Shown in pieces: positions 55,869 through 64,000 of a stretch of 64,000 bases of DNA (within the stretch, counting starts at the first letter, position 1; every line of letters starts with the position of its first letter). A program made the position numbers and the translations under genes. The notes under the pieces were generated by a model. It saw only the letters and a program-made list of their open reading frames with translations. It had not been told where the DNA came from and ran no database searches. Source of the stretch: Terebella lapidaria (Eukaryota; Annelida; Polychaeta; Terebellida; Terebellidae); the NCBI GenBank assembly GCA_949152475.1, contig OX424566.1, positions 31,286,423 through 31,350,422 on the forward strand. Direction: 5' to 3'.

Positions 55869-58099
55869 AGGGATCACTAGGGTGCATCAAATTCCACAAT
55901 GTTTTCAAATTGTGCTGTCCCTATCCTACTTTTGTTCCAATGATCAAATTAAGAGGGATTGCAAAATATGAGAGAATTATTTTAATATTTAGGGGGTCCA
56001 CCTGGCATCTGAATTTTTCAAATATGAATGTTTATCAGTATGATTTACTGTGAATACAATATCATGAAGAAACCGTTTCTGAGGTAGGAACACCTGCCCA
56101 TGTGATGTCAGGCCATATGTTTTGCAAGTATGGATCAAGAAAATAATCACATCCCAAATCAACCCCATACATGTCCTGATTCCTGGTGATGTAAATGTTT
56201 AGAAATTCCGAATTTTCAGTGATTTCAAGTAATCAGTATGTACCTCCCAAGCTATCAGAATCCTGAAATTATATGTAAGTTGTGTCATTTTATGTTCATG
56301 CTGACACAAATCAGTGAATATTACAGTCTTTCTAATAGCAGGTGATGTTCTGATTTCCATCCAATTAAATATGGAAACCATGGATAATTCGCATTTCATC
56401 CCACCTGATGTGTTGAAATGACATAGAATTGTGTCTCCAGCTACACACATGGTAATCACACCAACTGAACAGGCTGCATTCACAGAGGCTTTGAATTGGT
56501 GAAGTGGAGTGTTGATCCTGACAGAGCGCCTATCTCATATGCCAACAGGACCCGGTGCATTGTTTGGTCAACATTGCATAGACTTGCAGAGAACAGTATT
56601 ACATTGGGACTCCAAACTACGGCCAACACTCATCAACCAAGGTGTGTCTTAAGAACACCTCACAGTTGCAGTAGGAACCATAGATGACACAAAACTCTTT
56701 GGGATGCCGTCATATCATAACCAACCACGTTCAGACAGGAGGACCAGAGAAATTATTGAAGAATTGACGGAACAAATACTTGAGTCCTGGAACTGTGCAG
56801 GGCCGATCGTGATTGACACCACAGCATCCAATGATCAAAAACAGGTTATGTTTCAGCTGCTCTTTGTGGCCTCTTCAGTTGCCCACTTCGTGCCCTCCTG
56901 TGATCTGGGTGCAGATACTACATGAGAGGAATAATACTGACTCGTGTTCAATGACCTCAAACACGGAGCTTCAAAATCGCCAGAGTTGATGTTGTTCAGT
57001 CCTTTACAAAAACTTTGAGACCCTGCTACACGACGAATCACAGACTTCTTCTCGTCTTGTCGATCCAATAGTTGGAGAGCAGGAAACGGAGCTCATCGAA
57101 AATTTGAGAAATGAACCTGTTGCAGTCCTTCAGTCTGAACTGAATCTTCACTGTGAGGAGATTGTGAAGCTTTGCCTTGTACTAGAGGTAGAGGAGTCAG
57201 GTAATGAGAATCCAACCTTCACATACAAAGGCCCAGGAGCAATCCATAAAGCAAGATGGATGGAAAAGTTGATGTATACTATCAAACACAGTCTACTGAA
57301 CACACAGATTCAGGGTCTGCGTCCTGGAAAACTTTTGACCAAACAACAGGTTCTAATCCCTTCAGTGGTGGCTTCAGCATACATAAGGTACTGGCACTGC
57401 GTGGAATGACCTCAAGCTGTACAAGAATCTCATCTTGTATGAGAAAGTCAACAAGGTCGTCTCAGACTCTCAAGCAGTGTGCCTTCCCAGGAGGAACAAT
57501 CTGGCTTGCCTTGCAGCAAAATCAGAAGCTGAACTAAAATCCTCATAACATCACCTTGCGGCACAGAAGGATGAGCAGCACTACCATGATGTAGGTGGTG
57601 GAGCAGGACGGCAAAAGCCACCCAAACCTTAGGAAAAAGAAGGCCCACCCCAGTACAAGCCACAACTACATGTAAATGAACATTTCCACATCAACGAACA
57701 GTCGGACATTAGACACTGAAAAGTTTATTATGTTTCAGATAGTTGACTAGGCAATATACATGATAGCATGATTATCATTTTAATTTTGATATTCCCGATC
57801 TGTCTATTTACTATTTCAGTGATGTTAATGGTAATCACTTCTGTGACACAATAGAAATGAACCACAATTACATGTACCTACTGTTTGTTTTACATTTTCT
57901 AAATAAATGACACTTTTTCTGGTATTAGCGGTTATTTGATATTTTCATTGGCTGGGTGGACCCCCTAAATATCATCAGAATTGTCCAATTTTTTGCTGGT
58001 TATAGTTTTATTGGTATTGGAACATTTTTAGACTAGGGACAGAATGATACATGAAACTTTAATTTTTCATGTGGAATTTGATGCACCCTAGGGATCACT
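55869..58099. mobile_element. DNA transposon with 20-bp perfect ends and 10-bp duplication
   Basis: The element spans 55879-58089. Its ends are AGGGTGCATCAAATTCCACA and the exact inverse complement, with imperfect inversion continuing inward (AGGGGGTCCACC at 55993 against GGTGGACCCCCT at ~57955). AGGGATCACT directly repeats at 55869-55878 and 58090-58099. Interior + strand frames (~56496-57535) are broken; one piece reads KGPGAIHKARWMEKLMY. The duplication length fits Mutator-like elements, but the family is not assigned. Confidence 0.85.
56704..57535 (+). pseudogene. Broken protein frames inside the 55879 transposon
   Basis: Several short + strand frames (56704-56925, 57104-57409, 57256-57535) lie in different phases. 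The stretch GPGAIHKARWMEKLMYTIKH looks like a conserved block of a transposon protein, but I cannot name the family. Frame breaks and stops show it is decayed. Confidence 0.5.
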
Positions 58100-60270
58100 G
58101 CACTTGAACTGGAAAATCCCATCTTATTACCTTACTGGGAAGATAGACACAGTCTCCTCTGATCTGCCAATAATCCAGATTAATGTTTATCATCGTTACT
58201 CAGACATGAGTTTTCAGATTATTTGAGAACAGAAGGAGATTAGATCAGTTCTTGTCTGTAGATATTTCCTGTACTTACACAATAATATCCCTGGGTTCAT
58301 CTGTATGACAGTCGTATGAAAATATACAATTTACAAATTATAAATTTTGTATTTGAACCAAATTGTTCTTACTACAGATGTGAGAATTGTGAAATTCTTG
58401 GAAATGTAACAATTCAAGCTACAATAACCGTATGCAAATGTAGATATATGATTCATGGTGGCAGTTTTGCTGAAAGCCCAAAGAGACTTATCAGAATTCC
58501 TGGAGCATCATGTGTCTATGACAGTGAGTCTGTGAGACCTGTCTGGCTTGTGTGAAGACCTCCTGCTGGGAGCTCGCTACTGCTGTCCGTTATGAGTGAT
58601 TTGTAAATTTGTCGTTATGATGGCTTCATTGAGAAGTTTCCAAGATGTATACCCTTGATCATGAGGATATTCGTGGATAAAGTTTTCAACACATCTGCTA
58701 CAGTTGATGCAATGGTATTTGAGAGACATGTTGTAAGAACGCTTAGGGCAAAAAATCACATTGAATTTTACGTCAAACAAAAATTTAGCAATGAAAATCC
58801 AAATCCAAATTTGACAGCCTTAAAGAATGAGTCATTTGATCAATGCAATGCAATAAATTCGGGTGAGATCTTGTTGAGAAGACGACGGAGAAGAAACATT
58901 ATCTTCATGATGATTCTATCATCATGACAATAAGCATGGAATTTTACCTTGTTTCTCAAAAATTACGTTCATATACATGTCTTCTCAGGATCTGTTGCAC
59001 AGAAAAAGGATGACACAAAGTCACAATATCGGTCGCTCTGTGACGCTCGAGGCAGACTGAGAACAACTCTCTCCTGAGACTTTGTGACACAGGTGTCACG
59101 CCGCCGATTACCCGCTTGCTGACAAAAACACGCATCTGTATGGTTCTCACGCGGCAGTGAAATGTGAAAATACAGTGGCAAAGCTGAGAGGAATTCTTGA
59201 GTCCTCGAGTGTCTTCTGGGACATTGTTCTGTGACAAGTAGCTTTTCTCTGTCAGGGTGTTTCCTTGCCATTTTGCAGTGTGCATTCCTGCCTAAGGGAT
59301 CCACAAAATCATGTTGATAGCAGAATAGCTGAGTTTTTGTTGCGATTGTCATGTGAAGTTGCAAGGAAACATCATTGGAATTCAAATTGAGCTGTTAATG
59401 TGGGATTTGTTGGCACATAAATTCTGAAGCATTCAGCAACTTCTCCCCAATTCACTCACTAAAGCAAGTAGAACAGAGCCGTAAAATTACACAGGTAATT
59501 AGGTTTGGAAACAAGTATCCCAAGTGAATTAAACTTTGGCATTTGAATAAAGCTTATTTATCATGCCTTCATTCTTGAATCTATATAATTCATGCAATCT
59601 GGTTATACTTCAGGAAAGAAATCATTTATGTATGGTGAAATACAAAATCTGGTCTTGCATTCAGACAGTGATGTCTTTGCATATATAATTCACAGTCTTG
59701 CAACTGTTTTGCATACAAATTTCTAGTTCATTGTCCATCCTGCTATTACAATGTAGTTGAGTCAAATACTTAGAATGTTTAGACTGTTCTTAGACTGTAT
59801 AAGGAGTTTGTACATTGTGTATGTACATGTAAGCAAATACATGTAATTCCCCTGATGGTTCGTGACAATCTTCAATCCACTCGGACATGGACATCACACC
59901 TACGTCCAGGCTGATGAAGTCCAGAAATAGGAACAATTCCTCGTGAATTATGACATTTCCAGATTGTCAGCTGTATAATTCTGTGAGAGTATCGAGTTAT
60001 GACATTTACCCGAGTGCCAGAAACAATAAAAACTACACTTGCATGGGAGTATTTCGTCTGGTTATTAGACTTTCGTATTCTACTTCTATCCTTTGGGAAA
60101 ATCTTCTGAATGGAACACAATAAATTCTCTACTTTTGCTATGTGTCTTTTCCACCTATTCTGATGGTGATACCTCTATCCACATTTAGCAAATTTATAGC
60201 AAACACCATCAATTTACAGTACTAAGTTTACCTTTCTGTGAACTGTTCACATTCAGCGTCAACCTGCTGG
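58100..60270. other. No recognised gene
   Basis: Mostly AT-rich. A GC-richer patch at 58980-59320 is open in two minus-strand frames at once, and another minus-strand open stretch lies at 59872-60120. Neither has convincing paired splice sites or a recognised product. Confidence 0.35.
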
Positions 60271-61236
60271 CAAGTTGTCTATGTTTGCTCAACAATTTAT
60301 TTGCTGAAGACCTGAGTAGACATTGAGTTTTTTCCTGCACTTTCTTCATCTCAGTTTATGTGTGCAAATAACATGAAAAACAGAGTACAAATACCTCATA
60401 AAATGGGAAACCTCACGTATCCAATCGATGGAAACTTCATTAAGTTCTTGGTGAGCTTCACTTGACCAACTCGATGACTTTGACCAGTGGAGACACAGTT
60501 CTTTGAGACAGTTTCATTCGAGCGACTGACATCGATTTGTTGGACCCACAATCTTGACTGGGACTTGTTAAGTGGGGAAATATTTACTTTGTCACCAACA
60601 AGATAACTTAATTTACCAGCAGGTGAAGCAGGTGTTATTTTTGTCCGTGGCTCATGGTCATAGCGATTTATATCTTCAGTACCGATTTCGCAAAACCTCA
60701 CTAGCCATGCGAATGCTACATGCTAAATGCTAGGCCGTGCGATTACAGGCGACTTGATGCTAGCATCAAGTCGCATGGTGCGACCAGTGGGCGCGATGCC
60801 ATCGCATCAGGCGGCCGTCTTAGTTGAACAGGCGAGCATTGTCTCGCACAGATGCGTGCATCCTTTATTTCTAATGCAAATACTGACTTTAATATGAACT
60901 GAACTTAAACACTGCATTTTCCCATATGATCTACATGATACAGACTGTCTATAAACCACTCGACCATGTGTTTGCGAGCATAGGCGAGTATATAATGGCC
61001 TTCACAAAAAAATGCGAAATGTGAAATGCTTTTAGTGTGCCACAGTGCCAAGAAGCAATGCTAGCATCGAGGGATGCTCACATACACAATGCTAGCATCA
61101 AATCGCATGATGCTATGTCAGGCGAAGTTGGGCGAACATGTGCTAAATGCCAGGTGTCCTGTGCTGGCATTTTGGTGAGGTTTGGCGAAATCGGTACTGT
61201 ATGTGGCTGCACATTTTCTTTACTATGTTCAGTCTA
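60271..61236 (-). repeat. Dispersed repeat, copy B, interrupted by a TIR element
   Basis: Matches copy A (53163-53581) up to 60676 and resumes at 61200 (TGTGGCTGCA...TCAG). The 523 bp between them is an inserted inverted-repeat element. Confidence 0.72.
60677..61199. mobile_element. 523-bp foldback/TIR insertion
   Basis: The ends CAGTACCGATTTCGC and GCGAAATCGGTACTG are perfect inverse complements. Inverted similarity continues inward (ATGCTAGCATCAAGTCGCAT against CGCATCAAATC-type copies). Copy A of the host repeat has no such insert. No clear target duplication. Confidence 0.8.
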
Positions 61237-63290
61237 GAACATTGCAAATTTGAGTAAAAAAAACCTCACGTAAGAACGTGGGAATATTTTTACGCTAGAT
61301 AAATTCCTGTCGGTTAGGCAGGAGATTCTTTCTCCCGCCAGAGGCAGCACTTGCGATCAAGGTATCCATGAATTGTCCAAAATTACATCAATGCTAAATA
61401 CATTCACCAGATGGCGCAATACTGGAAGATTATCAGTCAAAAGAATACCACGCAAAATCGTTAGGTTTCCAACTGTTTTCAACATACTAGTATCTAAATG
61501 TGATTCCCGGTGGTCGAAAGATTTCACGGCTTGTTTTTCACTGTCGCAATGCGGCGGGATCAAACAACGGCTTTTAGCCAGATTTTCTGGCTACTAGTAC
61601 TTCAATTCAACACCCCCTCCCCCGCCCTTCCCGGTCTACTACCAAGCGAAGCAAATGTATATTAACCGTGAAGATAATGGCCCATCTTTGCAAGCTGCAT
61701 GTAGACTGTCTGAAACAAAGTGTTCAGTTTTAAAAATCTTGACGGCATCGTGTCGCTTCGACTGTGTCAGATCGGAAGATTGATCTCGGAGAGTTGGTAT
61801 CCACCATCTTCAGCATCGTGCTTTTGAGGGGGGGGGGGGGGGCGAGGTTGAGGTTCGCAACAACAGCGTTTCATTGGCTAAGCAGATACACTACGTCATC
61901 ACTTATGAATAATTAATCAGATGGTGTTCACGCCTACACTCCCCCCCCCCCCCCCCCCCCCTTCCCACATGTATCAATATCGAACATTCAGTGCACATCC
62001 AGCGGGGAGGATAACGAGATATTAAACAGTCTTTCAAATATTGTAGGCTTTGACCATGTTGACTATTATGTGTGAGCATACAACCCCCCCCCCCCCACCC
62101 ACCGCATCTCAGCCAGCACAGAGAATGGTCCCCTATAGGCTACTAGTATTAACTGTGGGGGTGGAGGTGAATTGGAGCGTTGGTTGACAACAGATCGAGC
62201 ATCCATCCGTCTGTCCGTGTGAAGTAGGCATAAGTACATGCAGTGACTGACAATGTGACATGCACGGGGCTGCACATTGTCGAGGCAGAGAGTGCCAGGA
62301 ATCGTACATTTGAGTAGCAAATGATGTTATATTTACTTGATGCTGTACCTGAACAACATTGCATCTTTACGATAATGACAGACACTACTAAGCATACCAG
62401 TATTATAAATCTGCCCAGAATATAGACTGGTATTTTGTACATATATCAGTCAGTTTAGTAGTATATTCATGTGCATTTATTTTTGCTGTACTGTAAAGTT
62501 TGGGAATTTTATCCATTCGCGAAAATCGCAAAATACATACCTGGAATACAAAATTTTGTCCCATGAATATTGGAATGTGATGTTTGCAAAGAACACATTT
62601 TATATTTTGGATATGGTTATCATCGTAATTAACAATTATTGTGGCGAGTGCAATAGTTATTGCCTCAAAATTTTTTCTTGGTCAAATTGTCTTCCTATGC
62701 CCCTGGAAAAACGCTGGAAAGTTACAAAAAACACCCCTCGAAAAATATAGTTGTGGGAGAGTATGCTTGTTAATTAGGTGTTACCTCATTTGTAGCACAC
62801 TTATTACTTAAGACATCGATTGTTTGAGAGTATGCATGTTAATTAAGTGTTAGGTCATTTGGAGATGTTTACTCAAGATTACTTAAGATTTCGTGTGTTT
62901 AGGTATGACAAGTTCAATGGTCGAAATAAGTGTTCAATGTAAATGTGCATGTCAAATTACTCAATTGTTCAACATTTTGGATCAGTTATCCATAAAACAT
63001 ACATTTTTGTTGCTGTTTGCACGATAGTGAAGGATTGGCTCAAGTTAATGGTCTGCACCCAACTGACGAGTCCTGGACAGACTGTATGGGCCACTAACGT
63101 ATAACGGGATGAAACACAGCCAATAATTTAGTATTGTAAATAAACATACACGTGTAAATAAACCTACAATAAAGAGTGAATTTATTGGCTGTGTATTGGG
63201 GATTTCCTCATTGAATGCAATTGAATAGATTTGAAGATGGTAGGGATTTGAGAATGAAAGGACCTATTTTGATCAGATTGTAATACTTAC
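61237..63290. other. No recognised gene; G/C homopolymer cluster
   Basis: Homopolymers: G15 (61828-61842), C21 (61941-61961) and C13 (62084-62096). A degenerate tandem repeat (TATGC(T/A)TGTTAATTA...GGTCATTTG) lies at 62760-62860. A 12-bp-arm inverted repeat CACAGCCAATAA...TTATTGGCTGTG lies at 63115-63193. Confidence 0.5.
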
Positions 63291-63516
63291 CATGCTGGAT
63301 TTACTGGTCAGGTTTCTCTGAGCAGCAAGCACTTCATGTATGTTTGGGTATGTGAAGTTGGAGGTAAGGGTGATTATACACACCGGCCTCTTCTCCACAG
63401 AAATACATGCTTGAATGAGGTTGTTCATCCATCTCTCCCTCTGTCCGTTCAGATACATGTACATCTTTGTGAACACTGCTCTGTCATGACAGATCTTCAA
63501 CTCGAATCGAAAGTTA
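63291..63516 (-). CDS. Unidentified internal coding exon
   Basis: A 226-nt exon bounded by CCTTAG (acceptor, weak pyrimidine tract) and a strong donor, CATG|GTAAGTATT. It enters with one base completing a codon and leaves in phase 0. The 75 codons include NFRFELKICHDRAVFTKMY, RERWMNNLIQACISVEKRP and LTSNFTYPNIHEVLAAQ. The amphipathic, non-repetitive composition and the strong donor argue for a real exon. The family is not recognised. Neighbouring exons must lie further along this strand or beyond the window. Confidence 0.5.
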
Positions 63517-64000
63517 CTAAGGTATAATCTTTATTAGACACATTGATATTCTTCTGCGGGTGTCTGCTCAGATACGCAGACGGCCTACATAATATTAAAT
63601 TATACGGAATTGGATGCTGTGCACCTACTTCCCTTTCGTCATACGTTTTCCACTTTGTTAGATTTATTGAAAACTGTACATAACAATTGAGTCAAGTTAC
63701 CTACATGTTATCTTCTCTAGATATATATTCTGAAATATCCAATCAATTTAACTGTAACTGTCGGGCGAATCTTAATACACGTATATGTACGAATCTTAAT
63801 ACACGTATATGTGATTCCTTATTGGTTTCTGAATATGATATGCAAGGTTGGGGTTTTGAAGTCAGTATAGACGGCTCTAGCCGATGTTCCTGAGTATCAG
63901 TCTCATTGATAACCCACGTTTTCCATTCACGAAGGAGTTAACCGTACACTAGTGATGAATGTTGTTTGGATATGTATTGTCCTCAACTTTTGGCGATCTT
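63517..64000. other. Window end, no recognised gene
   Basis: Contains a ~23-bp tandem duplication, CGAATCTTAATACACGTATA, near 63766-63811. Possibly intron of the gene owning the 63291-63516 exon. Confidence 0.35.

Noticed and set aside
58956-59385. Two overlapping minus-strand open frames of 109 and 138 codons
   Set aside because: Both frames are open at once, there is no recognised motif, and I could not find a paired acceptor and donor. A possible exon, but not supported enough to call.
59872-60120. Minus-strand open stretch (82 codons)
   Set aside because: The composition is acceptable, but no family is recognised and the splice sites are unconvincing.

Overview
The window is nuclear DNA from an invertebrate animal, most likely a marine lophotrochozoan (mollusc, brachiopod or annelid grade). 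It holds AT-rich, intron-split metazoan genes with GT-AG introns, many small decayed transposons, and very frequent short TACATGTA/ACCGGTA words. The retinoid X receptor ligand-binding domain reads like mollusc-type RXR. That placement is from memory of the family and is not proven here.

Four genes can be assembled exon by exon with consistent splice phases. (1) RXR, + strand, seven coding exons from 2139 to 9786, 529 aa. (2) Flotillin-1, - strand, from 24380 down to 15735, twelve exon positions, 434-436 aa. (3) CACYBP (calcyclin-binding protein/SIP), + strand, six exons from 25855 to 33266, 229 aa. (4) OSTC (oligosaccharyltransferase complex subunit), - strand, four exons from 37646 down to 36346, 149 aa. 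RXR and FLOT1 are tail to tail, FLOT1 and CACYBP are head to head about 1.5 kb apart, and CACYBP and OSTC are tail to tail. They look like an ordinary housekeeping neighbourhood rather than one pathway. Two more coding exons are supported but not identified: the first coding exon of a type II membrane protein at 50915-51208 (+), and an internal exon at 63291-63516 (-).

The most striking result is in FLOT1. Two exon positions are each present twice, with matching splice sites and phases. Exon 2a/2b encodes the membrane-hairpin segment with the palmitoylation-site cysteines. Exon 9a/9b encodes 16 residues of the EA-repeat coiled coil. Each copy has a length of 1 modulo 3, so only one copy of each pair can be used without a frameshift. 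This predicts two mutually exclusive splicing switches and four flotillin-1 isoforms. The predicted N-terminus (MGNCCDC) also carries a flotillin-2-style lipidation signal.

The rest is mostly transposon-derived. CACYBP introns 3 and 5 hold two copies of one hairpin-ended, Helentron-like element in opposite orientation, each with a 147-bp tandem array, bracketing frame-neutral exons 4-5. A second hairpin-ended family occurs at 33943-35478 and 38010-41547, and the second copy is split by a decayed non-LTR retrotransposon. A DNA transposon with perfect 20-bp ends and a 10-bp target duplication lies at 55879-58089. Several MITEs and a dispersed 400-bp duplication (about 53.3 and 60.5 kb) complete the picture. 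About 42.9-50.9 kb and 51.2-55.9 kb show little recognisable content. No tRNA, rRNA or CRISPR was seen.
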